Part shown: positions 7,022 through 16,714 of the stretch, piece after piece
Layout: each line of letters starts with the position of its first letter
Numbering within the stretch: position 1 is the first letter of the stretch
From: Bacillota bacterium
GTDB lineage: Bacteria; Bacillota; SHA-98; Ch115; JABLXJ01
Assembly: GCA_012839815.1 (NCBI GenBank)
Contig: DUMQ01000087.1
Location: 1-39,788, forward strand
Length of the DNA stretch: 39,788 bases
Reading direction: 5' to 3'
Position numbers and translations under genes: made by a program
The notes under the pieces: generated by a model
What the model saw: only the letters and a program-made list of their open reading frames with translations
What the model was told of the DNA's origin: nothing
Databases searched by the model: none

Positions 7022-10000
7022 CCTCAACCGCCTTCCCCGCCGACAGGAAATACAAGAAGGCCTGTTTTACAGGCTCGCCATAGATATTCTCAATCGCCCG
7101 CGCATAAAGGTCGATCTGTTCGCGATAGCGATCGACCATCTCCGCGAGGCTCTCCGGCCCCAGCAGCAGGTGGTCGGTCTTGAAATCTACCAGGAGAAAA
7201 CCATCATCCTCGCGCACGAGGCAATCTATTACGCCCTGGACCATGACATACTCAGTCTCTCCTTCTCCAATGCGATATAGCTCACCCGGGTCGCCCACCA
7301 TGCCGGAGGTGCCGTTGTCTCCCCAACGGCTACCAGGGTGACGGGGCCTAATGATGTCCAGGATATCTGAAATCGCCATTCTCATGGTAAACGGCAGCTC
7401 GCGCATGATCCAGGACCCTCTCCCGCCTTCGCTCTCATTACCCCTACCCCTGCGGGCCGCGGCAACCATCCTCTGCCCGAGAGGACTTGCGAAGAGCCCG
7501 GCTATGGCCCTGGCATCGACCTCCCGCGCCTGTTCGGGGGTTAAAAGCTCGCGGCGGACCATATCTTCTATCTGCCTGAGCACCTCTTCCAACCCGAGCG
7601 GCAAGGGCCCGCCAAGGTCCAGGTGCTGGAGCACGAGATGCGTGACGGTTCCGCGCTCTGCCGCCGTCAACCCGCCCTGGTCCCGGAGGAATGCCGGCCT
7701 CCCGCCAATGGCCGGCCTCGGTCGGAGCTTGTCAGGCCTGACGCCCTCTATCTCATCAGCCATGAAATCTATCATCCTTTTCAACTCGGAAACGCTGGCC
7801 TTGGCAGCAAGGCGTGAGATATGTATATGCGGATATCTCCAGTTGAGGCGGCGCTCAAGCTCGCGGCCCACCACGGGATCGACGGGCTTAGCGTCTGCGC
7901 CTGCGTTCTCGCCCGCCGGCTCGATTGCTGTTGCCGTGAGGCGGGCCACGTCCCCGGGGTTCCAAAATCTTAGCTTGATCGGCCCGCCTTCATCCCCGCC
8001 GCCGGCAGCACCCTGGATGTCGCGCCGCATGGTGGCCATGCAGATCCAATCCAGGCACGTTCTGGCCGCGGCCAGAGCTTCATCAGGCAGGGGATCCGGT
8101 TCGCCGCCAAATTTCTCGCACATGGCAGCCAGGTTTCTGGCTGACCCCACGAGAATGAGCTTCTCCTTAGCCCTCGTCATAGCCACATACAGGACCCTCA
8201 ATTCCTCGGCCAGGGTTTCCATCCGCAGTCGCTCCCTGATGGCGCGATAGGCTATAGTGGGACGTTTGATCCTCAGGCCCGGGTCCACAAACATCGGGCC
8301 GAGACCGAGGTCGCGGTGAAAGAGGATATCCTTGTTCAGGTCCTTGAGGTTGAAAAGCTTACCGAGATCTGCGACTATAACGACCGGGAATTCAAGTCCC
8401 TTGCTCTTGTGAATACTCATGACCCTTACGACGTCCTCGTTCTCGCCCAGCGCCCTGGCCGCCCCGATATCGCCTTGAATATCCTGCAACCGCCTCATAT
8501 GCCTCAGGAACCTCAAGAGGCCCGGCCTTGAAAACTTGTCAAATTGCCTGGCCCTCTCATATAGCGCCCGCAGGTTGGCCTGGCGCTGGGGTCCTCCTGG
8601 CATTCCCCCGACGATATCGAGATATCCTGTGTCCCTGAAAATGCAGGAAATCAGCTCTGAAAGCGGTCTCCTCCTGGCCTGGGTCCTCCAGGCCTCCAGG
8701 TATTGAAGAAACCTCGAGAGCTTGCCCGGCAGCGACAGGCACGACTGGCTGCACGACAGGCCGGCCGGGTCGTCACCAGCACCGCAGCGACTGCCAGAGT
8801 CACCCGACCTCCCGGCGGCGTGGCTGGCAACCCGGAGAACAGCGTCGTAGAACCCGCCGGCAGGGGCGGAGGCCGCGCCCCTCCCCGCCGTACCATCTCC
8901 CGCGCCCTGGATCCTTATCTCGGCCAGCTCCGAGGCGCTGAGGCCAACGATGGGAGACCTTAACACCGCAGCAAGAGGGATATCCTGCCGGGGATTGTCT
9001 ATGACCTGCAGGAGCGAGAGCATGACCTGAACCTCGGTTGCTAGGAAATACCCCGTCCCCAGCTCCGCATATGCAGGTATGCCCATCTCCCTGAAGACCT
9101 CGAGGAATACGTTGGCGCGCTCCCTCGTTGCCCGTAGAAGCACGGCTATGTCCCTGAACGTCGCCGGCCGGTATTCCTTGAGCCTCTTGTCCCATACAAG
9201 CGATCCATGGCCCCCCTGCCCCACGATCCGGTGAATACACGCACCCGCAAGCCTGGCCTCAAGTTCAAGTGCCTGGAGCTCCTCTACTGAATCATGCCAC
9301 GGGCCGCCCCGAGAACCGTCAACTTCATCACTATCATCCTCATCGTCATCCTCATGGTCTCCATGGTCACAGCCCGGGTCCTGGCCCGAATCCTGGTTTC
9401 GCTCGATGATATGGATTTCGACCTCGCCCTGTGAAGAACCTGGCTCGGGCCAAGCCTGAGCCTGTGCTTGGGCACTCGGAGGCGAAGGCGCGGAGGTGGA
9501 CGCGGACTCGGGGACCGGGGGGTAGTGGGCGCTATATACAAGCTCCGCGTTCCTGTCATAGCTAACCTCGCCTACGCGCTCGGTCAATATCTGCCGGAAC
9601 ACGAAATTCACCGCGTCCACAATGCCCTCCCTGCTCCGGAAGTTGGCCGAAAGGGTGATACGATAGCCAGAGCCGCTGGCATCGCGACCGGAGCCCCCGC
9701 CCCCCGGCGCGCATGCGTGTGTGACCCAAGGCTCATAAGGCGCGTAACTTGTGTACTTTTCCATAAACAACCTCGGCTCCGCCAGCCTGAACCGGTATAT
9801 GCTCTGCTTTACGTCCCCGACCATAAAAAGGTTTCTCGCTACGAGCCGCAGGATAGCATCCTGGACAGCATTTATATCCTGGTACTCGTCAACCAGCACT
9901 TCTTCAAACCTCTCCCGCAGCGCAATAGCGATCTCCGAAGGGGCGAGCTCACTCCTGCGCAAACTTGGGGGGCCGTCGACCAGGATGTCAAGGCAGTAGC

Positions 10001-11180
10001 GTTCAAGATCATTGAAGTCCAGCAGGGCCCTGGCCCTTTTCATTCTTGAATAGGCTTCATCCAGCGAGAGGACGAGCCCTGCCAGGGTTTCCATATGCGG
10101 CGCGAGATCCCTGATATCAGCGAGGAGCTCTTCAAAGGGCACTGCAAAATACCCCTCCCGCAACTCCTGGATAGCTGCCTTTGCGGAGTCCCTGAGCGCC
10201 GCCACACTTCCCTTTAAGGTCTCATCGACCCTGCCCGGCCGGACAGGAGGCAGCTTCTTGAACTCCACCTCGCGGAATCTCTCGGCCGCCGTCTGCCACC
10301 ACCCGCTTGCGCAGGCGCTGGCAAGCCTCGCGCACATCTCCAGTTCATCCTTGAGGACGGGTATATACCCCGCGGGGCCGCCGGGCCGGCTGGCCAGCTC
10401 CAGAGCCCGCACCAGCCTCGACCTGGCCCCATCAAGCTTCATCCGGGCTTCCTCGAGGATAACCCGGGTCCATGGCAAGTCATCAGGGCCCACCCCGGGC
10501 GGGACATCAAACGCTGCGGCAGCAGCCTTGAGCCATTCACCTGGCGCGATCTGGCTCCGCGAAAACCTATACAGCGACAGCACAACATCCTGAAGGGGCT
10601 CATCCCCCCTGTCGCCGCCAAACCGGTCGACCAGCGCTGCGATCCCTTCCCCCCCATCCTTTCCACCTTCGCCCTGAACGCCCTGAAGCATATAAGCCTC
10701 TTCAAACACCTGGGAGACTGCTTCAAGGAGCATGAGAGATGATTCATCCTCATCCATGACGTCGAAGGCCGGGTCAAGTCCCGCCCGGTGGAAATTTTGT
10801 CTCAAAACTGAGAGGCAAAATGAGTGCAAGGTGCTTATGTGGGCCTTATTCAAGAGCATGAGCTGCCGCCGTATTCGCTCATTGCCGGGGTCCCTGTCAA
10901 CCAGTCTCAAGAGCGCCTCCCCCACCCTCTGGCGCATCTCAGCCGCCGCCGAATCGGTGAAGGTAACGACAAGCAACCGGTCCACGTCGACAGGATCCTC
11001 CCCATCGAGTCCCTCCGTGACCCGCCGTATGACCCGCTCTACAAGGACGGAGGTTTTACCGGACCCTGCAGCCGCGGATATCAAAAGATTGGGACCTCTT
11101 GCGGTTATAGCGCTCCACTGCTCTCCCGTCCAGGGCCGGTGGGGGGCCCCAGGCCCGGCATCGTCCTCAAACTCCGGCAT
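6978..11180 (-). CDS. addA: ATP-dependent helicase/nuclease subunit A
   Basis: The 1400-residue UvrD-type subunit of the AddAB double-strand-break resection enzyme, at the long end for the family. SF1 motifs occur in order: Walker A AAAGSGKT (36-43), TFTDSAAAEM, DEYQD, GDVKQSIYRFR, NFRS, SIHKSKGLEFP and VAMTRAKEKL. The C-terminal RecB-family nuclease shows GVIDCLV and LLVDFKTDHL. AddA unwinds 3'-5' and cuts the 3' strand until Chi is met. A linker encoded near 9290-9520 is unusual: a Ser/Ala/Pro/Gln-rich stretch followed by an Asp/Glu-rich run, made of short repeats. The ATG at 11180 overlaps the addB stop by 14 bp, so translation is coupled. The final Ala-Gly-Thr tail runs 44 bp into the convergent polyferredoxin gene. 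Confidence 0.97.
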   Translation of the reverse strand: MPEFEDDAGPGAPHRPWTGEQWSAITARGPNLLISAAAGSGKTSVLVERVIRRVTEGLDGEDPVDVDRLLVVTFTDSAAAEMRQRVGEALLRLVDRDPGNERIRRQLMLLNKAHISTLHSFCLSVLRQNFHRAGLDPAFDVMDEDESSLMLLEAVSQVFEEAYMLQGVQGEGGKDGGEGIAALVDRFGGDRGDEPLQDVVLSLYRFSRSQIAPGEWLKAAAAAFDVPPGVGPDDLPWTRVILEEARMKLDGARSRLVRALELASRPGGPAGYIPVLKDELEMCARLASACASGWWQTAAERFREVEFKKLPPVRPGRVDETLKGSVAALRDSAKAAIQELREGYFAVPFEELLADIRDLAPHMETLAGLVLSLDEAYSRMKRARALLDFNDLERYCLDILVDGPPSLRRSELAPSEIAIALRERFEEVLVDEYQDINAVQDAILRLVARNLFMVGDVKQSIYRFRLAEPRLFMEKYTSYAPYEPWVTHACAPGGGGSGRDASGSGYRITLSANFRSREGIVDAVNFVFRQILTERVGEVSYDRNAELVYSAHYPPVPESASTSAPSPPSAQAQAQAWPEPGSSQGEVEIHIIERNQDSGQDPGCDHGDHEDDDEDDSDEVDGSRGGPWHDSVEELQALELEARLAGACIHRIVGQGGHGSLVWDKRLKEYRPATFRDIAVLLRATRERANVFLEVFREMGIPAYAELGTGYFLATEVQVMLSLLQVIDNPRQDIPLAAVLRSPIVGLSASELAEIRIQGAGDGTAGRGAASAPAGGFYDAVLRVASHAAGRSGDSGSRCGAGDDPAGLSCSQSCLSLPGKLSRFLQYLEAWRTQARRRPLSELISCIFRDTGYLDIVGGMPGGPQRQANLRALYERARQFDKFSRPGLLRFLRHMRRLQDIQGDIGAARALGENEDVVRVMSIHKSKGLEFPVVIVADLGKLFNLKDLNKDILFHRDLGLGPMFVDPGLRIKRPTIAYRAIRERLRMETLAEELRVLYVAMTRAKEKLILVGSARNLAAMCEKFGGEPDPLPDEALAAARTCLDWICMATMRRDIQGAAGGGDEGGPIKLRFWNPGDVARLTATAIEPAGENAGADAKPVDPVVGRELERRLNWRYPHIHISRLAAKASVSELKRMIDFMADEIEGVRPDKLRPRPAIGGRPAFLRDQGGLTAAERGTVTHLVLQHLDLGGPLPLGLEEVLRQIEDMVRRELLTPEQAREVDARAIAGLFASPLGQRMVAAARRGRGNESEGGRGSWIMRELPFTMRMAISDILDIIRPRHPGSRWGDNGTSGMVGDPGELYRIGEGETEYVMVQGVIDCLVREDDGFLLVDFKTDHLLLGPESLAEMVDRYREQIDLYARAIENIYGEPVKQAFLYFLSAGKAVEVRRAPCRGPRIAGT

Positions 11181-14100
11181 CCTGGCTTCGCCTCCTCATC
11201 ATCTCCCAGACCTCGTCGTCCCTTGCCGTCATCAGGTCCCTGTATTTGTTTCCGCCGATCAGGATGTCAAAACCGCAAAGCGGCATATATGCACAATATG
11301 TGCAGGGGCGTCGCGTACCGTCCCTATAGGGCGCAAGCGATATATCTCCCTCAACGATGCGCCTCCCGAGCCTGGTGATCTCGCTCCTTAAAAAGTGCAT
11401 AAGGATATCAAACTGTTCCATGGTGGCCACCTTCGAACGCTTGTCTAGGTTCCCGTCTTTCCTGAAGGAGGCCGGGATTAGATCGCCCGAACCCTCACGA
11501 TCCATCATCCGGATAACCCCGGTTTCACTTAACACCAGGCCATCCATCCTGAGGGCTTTTAAGAGTCTCCTTCGCCTTTCCTCAGTGGTCGCAATATCCT
11601 TCCGTTTGAGACGCAAGAGGGGATCCCGCACCCCGAAATAGAGCATCCCGGCTGGCCGGGCCAACGTCGCGGAGTCCCCCACAAGCATGCGGGCATGTTC
11701 GATGGCGACAGCAAGGTAAGCTGGCAGCTGGAGGCTTAAACCGTGATAGATGTCTGAAAGCGCCAGCCCTCTCTTGCTGCTCTTGTAGTCTATGACTCTG
11801 ATGTAGACGGAGCCTGCGTCTGCACCCGCTGCATCCGCTATAACCGCCGCGTCGACCCTATCAATCTGGCCGCGCAGCTCCAGGAACCGCCCGTCACCAA
11901 GGTCGAACCGCAGCCCTGGAAGACGCTCGCCGCTCCCGAAGCGCACCTCGACGGCTACCGGGGCAAACCTCCCCCTGCGCGCGTGTTCACCCAGAGCAGT
12001 CACAGCCCGCGTTAGCGTCCGCTTTATTATCCGAACAAGGTTTACATACCGGGCCGAGCTCAGGAGTATCTCGTTGCGCAGCTCGCGACTGAGCTCGCTC
12101 ACGATCTCATCCACCATCCGGGCCGCTTCGGCTGGATCGAGTTCCGCCCAGACGAGCCCCTTTTCACCCAGCCGCTCAACAAATTCCTTAAGCGCCGCGT
12201 GGAACAACACCCCAAGCTCAGGCGCCTCAACCTTGAACTCATCTCTCTCAGAGAGGCCCAGGACATCACGGGCGAAATACTGGAAAGGACACGCGGCAAA
12301 CCTCTCGAGGCTCGAAACGCTTACGCGCAGCGGGTTCGGATACAACCTGGAGGTGACGGTAGCAGGAAGCCTCCCCACATAATTTGAATACCATAGGCCC
12401 GAGAGGTTCGCCATCGCGCGTTCCCTTCTTTGCTCATCGCTCACCAGCCACTCGTATATATCCAGCCAGATTCCTTGAGGCGGCTTCCCCGAGCGCGCAG
12501 CCCGGAGCTCCCGGGCGACATAGGCTGCTGCCTTCTCCACGGACGTCATGTAGTCCATGACCCGCGCGGCACATATGCCCACTGGCGGATCCTCGCCTAT
12601 GAATTCCTCCCGGAGGTTTGGGAACACCTCCCGGAGCCTCCTTATATAGAGCGACGGCAGGAGCCCCTCGCCCCGCTCATCCGCAAGGGGATAGCTGATC
12701 CACAGCTTCTCCCCCGCTCGCGTGAGAGCTACGTAAGTCAGGTACTGCTCGCGTAGAAGCTTCTCCTCGCTCGTCGGGGCCAGCTCCATGCCGCGGCGCC
12801 GGAGCTCTTCGCGGTCGGCGTCGCCCAGAATCGAATCCTCAGCAAACCTCGATGGGAACACCCCATCCCTCATGCCCAGCACAAATGCGGCCCGGAGGTT
12901 TGGGTGCCGTGATCTCTCCACAGAGCCCACCACAACCTGGTCGAGGCCCGGCGGTATGAGGCCAAGCCTCAACGCCCTGAGTCCCGCATCAATTATCTCA
13001 GCATATTCCTCAAGGCTAACATGTAAATCGCCAAGCCCCTCAACCACCTGGTCGAAAAGCTCCATAACCCCCGACCACACCTGCACGTGCTCGCGGGCTG
13101 ATTCAATATCGCCGCGAACCTCCTCCCCAGCGCGCCACGACTCCAGGGTCTCGGCGACGCCAAGCTCGTCCAGTAGGTCAAACAGAGCCGACGTTATATC
13201 GCGCACCGTTAGTCCGCCGCCGGCCTGGAGCCTGCCGTCTCGCAAACGTTTTACCCTTCCCTTGGAAACCCTGGAATAGAATTTTCCGAGGGCCCGGACC
13301 GCGGCTTCGCGCGCGGAGTTTACGCGTTCGAGCATGATGTGCCCGGCCTCGCCGGGCTCGCGCTCCTCGCCAAGGGCAAACTGCTTCAGGTAGCGCCATC
13401 TCACGCCGCTGGTCCACGCCCCCCCGTGAATCCCATGGGCCAGGACGTAATTCTCCAATACATCGACATCCTCCCTGCTTATTGGGACGAGGTCCGTCTT
13501 GAGGTACCGGAATACAGGCTCATATGCCCAATCGGAGTTGACCACCTCGAGCGCCGACCTTATGAGCTCCACAAGGGGATGGAACTGGACAGGCCGCTTA
13601 TAATCAAGAAAGAATGGTATACCATAATCCTGAAACACAGAGGAGATGAGGGGGGCATAGCGTTCCATCTCCATATCCCTGACGATGAGCCCTATTTCGC
13701 GCCACCTGTAACCTTCATCCCTGCACAGCCGGACAATCTCTCTGGCTGCCCCCTCCACCTCAACCCTCGGGTTCGAGGCCGCCACCAGTCGCAAGTCCGG
13801 TGCCGCATCGCCCCTGAATTGCGCCCCGGGACGCGCGAAGAGCTCGCGCTCCAGGTGCGCGAGCGTCGGGGATAGCGCAAACCTCCGCGGGCTGACAATG
13901 CTGGTGCCTTCAACCTCGACACCCGTCCCCTCCGCGATATCCAGCAGCCGCCTGTAGGTCTCCCAAGTAGGGAAGAAAAGGTCCATCTCGCGCACTGGAG
14001 GCGAGTTGGCGCAGTGGGGTGGGTCCAAGCAAATCGTGACCGTGACCCTGGCAGCCACCTGCATCAATTTGCCGAGGACCTTGAATTCCTGGGGCGTGAA

Positions 14101-14742
14101 GCCTGTAAACCCGTCGACCCACACATAGGCGCCTCTTGCAAACCTTGACATTGAAAGGCGCTCGCTCAGGAGGTCAAGATAATCGCAGGGATCGGTGAAT
14201 CGCCCGTTCAGGTAATTCTGGAAGTCCTCGTAGATGATGGCCAGGTCGTGCAGCTTCAAGGCAAGCTGGGATCCTCCCGGGTGCTCGCGATCGAGCGCCC
14301 CCAGCTGGCTCTTCAACGCCCTCAGGCTGACATTGTAAGCCCGGAGCTCGGCCAGGGTGTTCGCGAGGCTCTCAATGAATCCAGCCTGCTGCGCAACTGT
14401 GCCAAACATCAGCAGGTCGTCCCGGCGCCGCTCGACTATGGAACGTAGCGCCATAATCTTCCCTAGCTCGCTCAAATATGGCCGGGATGCGCCTCCCACC
14501 TCGGACACGACCCGCGACGCCAGCCGCCGGAAACTCAGCACCTGGGCTCTATGCGTGCCGCCTACGCGCAGCCTGCCGAGGAGGGCATATTCCGTCTGGA
14601 ATGTGGCCTGCTCGGGGACCAGGATGATTAGTGCCGGCCCACCGGCACCACGGCCATCCCGCTCCAGCTCGGCGCAAACCTCAGAAAGACATAACGATGT
14701 CTTCCCCGATCCCGCCCTGCCGATGATAAACCTCAGACTCAC
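11167..14742 (-). CDS. addB: ATP-dependent helicase/nuclease subunit B
   Basis: A 1191-residue partner of AddA, with GRAGSGKT (residues 8-15) at the N-terminus, an inactivated-helicase-like core, and a C-terminal nuclease (GQIDRVD and VIDYKSSKRG). The Fe-S cluster ligands typical of AddB are present: one cysteine in FAACPFQYF (roughly residue 800) and C1147, C1150 and C1156 near the end. AddB scans for Chi and degrades the 5' strand. The start is GTG at 14742; GGGGGAC a few bases upstream is a modest ribosome-binding site. It is the first gene of an addB-addA operon. Confidence 0.97.
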   Translation of the reverse strand: MSLRFIIGRAGSGKTSLCLSEVCAELERDGRGAGGPALIILVPEQATFQTEYALLGRLRVGGTHRAQVLSFRRLASRVVSEVGGASRPYLSELGKIMALRSIVERRRDDLLMFGTVAQQAGFIESLANTLAELRAYNVSLRALKSQLGALDREHPGGSQLALKLHDLAIIYEDFQNYLNGRFTDPCDYLDLLSERLSMSRFARGAYVWVDGFTGFTPQEFKVLGKLMQVAARVTVTICLDPPHCANSPPVREMDLFFPTWETYRRLLDIAEGTGVEVEGTSIVSPRRFALSPTLAHLERELFARPGAQFRGDAAPDLRLVAASNPRVEVEGAAREIVRLCRDEGYRWREIGLIVRDMEMERYAPLISSVFQDYGIPFFLDYKRPVQFHPLVELIRSALEVVNSDWAYEPVFRYLKTDLVPISREDVDVLENYVLAHGIHGGAWTSGVRWRYLKQFALGEEREPGEAGHIMLERVNSAREAAVRALGKFYSRVSKGRVKRLRDGRLQAGGGLTVRDITSALFDLLDELGVAETLESWRAGEEVRGDIESAREHVQVWSGVMELFDQVVEGLGDLHVSLEEYAEIIDAGLRALRLGLIPPGLDQVVVGSVERSRHPNLRAAFVLGMRDGVFPSRFAEDSILGDADREELRRRGMELAPTSEEKLLREQYLTYVALTRAGEKLWISYPLADERGEGLLPSLYIRRLREVFPNLREEFIGEDPPVGICAARVMDYMTSVEKAAAYVARELRAARSGKPPQGIWLDIYEWLVSDEQRRERAMANLSGLWYSNYVGRLPATVTSRLYPNPLRVSVSSLERFAACPFQYFARDVLGLSERDEFKVEAPELGVLFHAALKEFVERLGEKGLVWAELDPAEAARMVDEIVSELSRELRNEILLSSARYVNLVRIIKRTLTRAVTALGEHARRGRFAPVAVEVRFGSGERLPGLRFDLGDGRFLELRGQIDRVDAAVIADAAGADAGSVYIRVIDYKSSKRGLALSDIYHGLSLQLPAYLAVAIEHARMLVGDSATLARPAGMLYFGVRDPLLRLKRKDIATTEERRRRLLKALRMDGLVLSETGVIRMMDREGSGDLIPASFRKDGNLDKRSKVATMEQFDILMHFLRSEITRLGRRIVEGDISLAPYRDGTRRPCTYCAYMPLCGFDILIGGNKYRDLMTARDDEVWEMMRRRSQDAGV

Positions 14743-14908
14743 AGCTAGCGTCCCCCGATCTCTCCTGTATTCCAGCGGTATTCCGGCGGCGTTATAACAT
14801 CTTCATCAAGGTTCCAGTCCGGGATCTCATCGCTCCAACGATTTAAACAATGAGTCATAATGATGGACTGGTTGCTTTAGCTAATACTTATTGTAACATG
14901 GCTATAGA

Positions 14909-14938
14909 GGATTATCCAGCTAAAAATGGGAGGGTCAA
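14909..14938 (-). promoter_or_regulatory. Possible sigma-A promoter of addBA
   Basis: On the minus strand TTGACC (14933-14938) is followed after 18 bp by TAATCC (14909-14914). It points at addB with a leader of about 160 nt. The rest of the 257-bp gap between addB and gpr shows no gene; its short plus-strand frames lack coding character. Confidence 0.35.
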
Positions 14939-14999
14939 GAGTGGGGATCCGTATGAATCTCAATCTCGGCCGGGAGACCGGGCGGGGAGGCTGGATAAA

Positions 15000-16133
15000 T
15001 CAAGAGAGGTATTCGAGTATCTCATCGAAGTCGATATTGGGGTGTAAGGCCGCATTAAGGCCGCCCGCCACGATTTTGGCTATATCATCTATCATGTCGT
15101 CGATCTCTTTGGGCGTGACTATGAGCTTTCCCATATAGGGCGAGAGCACCTGCCTTATAAGATTGCGCTTCTGGTCGGGCGTCAAAGTGAAATCGGCAGG
15201 TGGCTGCGCCGCGCCCCGAGCTACGCCACGGGCTGCACCACCACCTACTGCCAGCTGGCTTGCCATGAGATCCATCGCGTCCGAGGCGATGGTTATCGCA
15301 TCCACCACTGTGGGGATGCCTATGGCGATGACGGGGACTCCAAGCGTGTCCGGGGTTATGCCGAAACGCCTGTTGCCGACGCCGGATCCTGGGTGAATCC
15401 CCGTGTCGCCCATCTGAATGGTGGTTCCCACCCTCTGAGTGCTTCGCGCAGCCAGGGCATCCACCACTATCACCAGATCGGGCTTTACCTTCTCCACGAT
15501 CCCCTGGATTATCTCCCCGGTCTCCATGCCTGTTATACCCAGAACGCCCGGGGCTATCGCGCACACCGAGCGCATCCCACCCCGAAGCTCAGGCGGGGTA
15601 AGGCCATAGAGGTGGCGCGTAACCATGAGGTATTCTAAGACTCGAGGTCCCAATGCATCTGGGGTGGCGTGCCAGTTCCCCAGTCCACAACACATTATGG
15701 TAGCGTCTTTGCCGAGCCTGAGCATGCCGTTCAATTCCCTGGCGAATAGCTGGGCAAGCTCCTCCTGGATATCACGATTCTTGCTCCGGAGTTCAGGGGA
15801 TTCTATCGTAACATAGTTCCCCCTCACCTTCCCCATTAACCTCTCGGCTTCCTCGGTCATGATCTTGACGCGGGTAACCGTGGCATGTTCCGTCCTATCA
15901 GTCTCACTCTCAACGCCCGGAATCTCGCGCCCGCTATACTGCCTCGCAATATCCCTGGCTTCGACAGCAAGATCCGTGCGCACATAACTCAAGCCCGGAT
16001 CCCAGGACGCACCGATGCCAGCCCTTTCAGGACCCACACCGGCTTCCCCGGCTTTAGATTTCGCTTCCTCTTTCTTACCAAGAATCTCCCTGATCTTCAT
16101 TGGACGCTTGAACTTCAACTTCGTGCCCTCCAT
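15000..16133 (-). CDS. gpr: Germination protease (GPR endopeptidase)
   Basis: A 377-residue aspartic-type protease that degrades small acid-soluble spore proteins at germination. It is made as a zymogen in the forespore and processed at an N-terminal site; the YVRTDLAVEA segment (about residues 50-59) matches the family's processing region. CCGLGNWHATPDALGP, APGVLGITGMET and VVDALAARS are family hallmarks, the last two around the catalytic aspartates. Full length supports a functional sporulator. The outer ATG (16133) has no ribosome-binding site, but its own GGAGGG lies seven bases before an in-frame TTG at 16118, which is the likelier start (372 residues). The gene is divergent from rpsT, a common Bacillota arrangement. 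I found no clear sigma-G promoter. Confidence 0.95.
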   Translation of the reverse strand: MEGTKLKFKRPMKIREILGKKEEAKSKAGEAGVGPERAGIGASWDPGLSYVRTDLAVEARDIARQYSGREIPGVESETDRTEHATVTRVKIMTEEAERLMGKVRGNYVTIESPELRSKNRDIQEELAQLFARELNGMLRLGKDATIMCCGLGNWHATPDALGPRVLEYLMVTRHLYGLTPPELRGGMRSVCAIAPGVLGITGMETGEIIQGIVEKVKPDLVIVVDALAARSTQRVGTTIQMGDTGIHPGSGVGNRRFGITPDTLGVPVIAIGIPTVVDAITIASDAMDLMASQLAVGGGAARGVARGAAQPPADFTLTPDQKRNLIRQVLSPYMGKLIVTPKEIDDMIDDIAKIVAGGLNAALHPNIDFDEILEYLS

Positions 16134-16274
16134 TTACCGTAAGTATATTACCCTTGATGCTTGACAACGATCCTGCCAGTCCAGATATGCCTGATAGCAG
16201 GACTAAGCTAAGTTAGTGCGCAGTAGAGCGGCCTGCCCTTCTTTAGGTTTTCCACTACTAGGTCAGGGTATGCC

Positions 16275-16303
16275 TTGAAATTTCCCATGGGCCATGATAG
16301 AAT
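16275..16303 (+). promoter_or_regulatory. Sigma-A promoter of rpsT
   Basis: TTGAAA (16275-16280), a 17-bp spacer, then TAGAAT (16298-16303). Transcription would begin near 16310, about 25 nt before the rpsT ATG. A TTGACA farther upstream (16161-16166) lacks a convincing -10. Confidence 0.75.
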
Positions 16304-16334
16304 AATCAGAGCGAAGCTGCTCGAGGAGGTGAAG

Positions 16335-16619
16335 ATGTTGCCTAATACAAAGTCCGCGGAGAAAAGGGTGCGAGTCACGAAAACCAAGACAGCCCGGAAC
16401 ACCGCCATTAAGTCCTCGGTAAAGACGGCCATAAAGCGGTACGAAGCCAGCCTTGCTAGTGGAGATATGCAAGCAGCTCAAGAGATGTTGAGAAAGGCGA
16501 CAAGCGCGATCGATAAGGCGGCGGCCAAGGGCGTTATCCATAAGAATCAAGCGGCTCGACGGAAATCACGGCTGGCGAAGAAGCTCCTCGCGGCAGCTAC
16601 GGCCGCAGCAGCCCAATGA
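16335..16619 (+). CDS. rpsT: Small ribosomal subunit protein bS20
   Basis: A 94-residue, Lys/Arg/Ala-rich protein that binds 16S rRNA early in 30S assembly. It begins MLPNTKSAEKRVRV, with SVKTAIKRYE and IHKNQAARRKSRLAKKL as family signatures. The ATG at 16335 follows GAGGAGGTG at a five-base spacing. An in-frame ATG at 16275 would overlap the promoter and is rejected as the start. The gene is alone on the plus strand, convergent with holA. The 95-bp gap after it shows no obvious T-tract terminator. Confidence 0.97.
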   Translation: MLPNTKSAEKRVRVTKTKTARNTAIKSSVKTAIKRYEASLASGDMQAAQEMLRKATSAIDKAAAKGVIHKNQAARRKSRLAKKLLAAATAAAAQ

Positions 16620-16714
16620 CTGCAGGAATGCCTGGATAAGTCGTCGATAGCCAGGTTAGATGGCAGGTTAACAAGATTGGCTAGAGAGCTGGATCGACCA
16701 AAGAAGTAAAGAGA

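Noticed and set aside
9468-10049. Long plus-strand frames within addA and addB
   Set aside because: They are antisense shadows of GC-rich coding DNA with no family signatures or ribosome-binding sites.
16275-16334. 20-residue N-terminal extension of S20
   Set aside because: The ATG at 16335 has an ideal ribosome-binding site, and the extension lies over the -35/-10 promoter.
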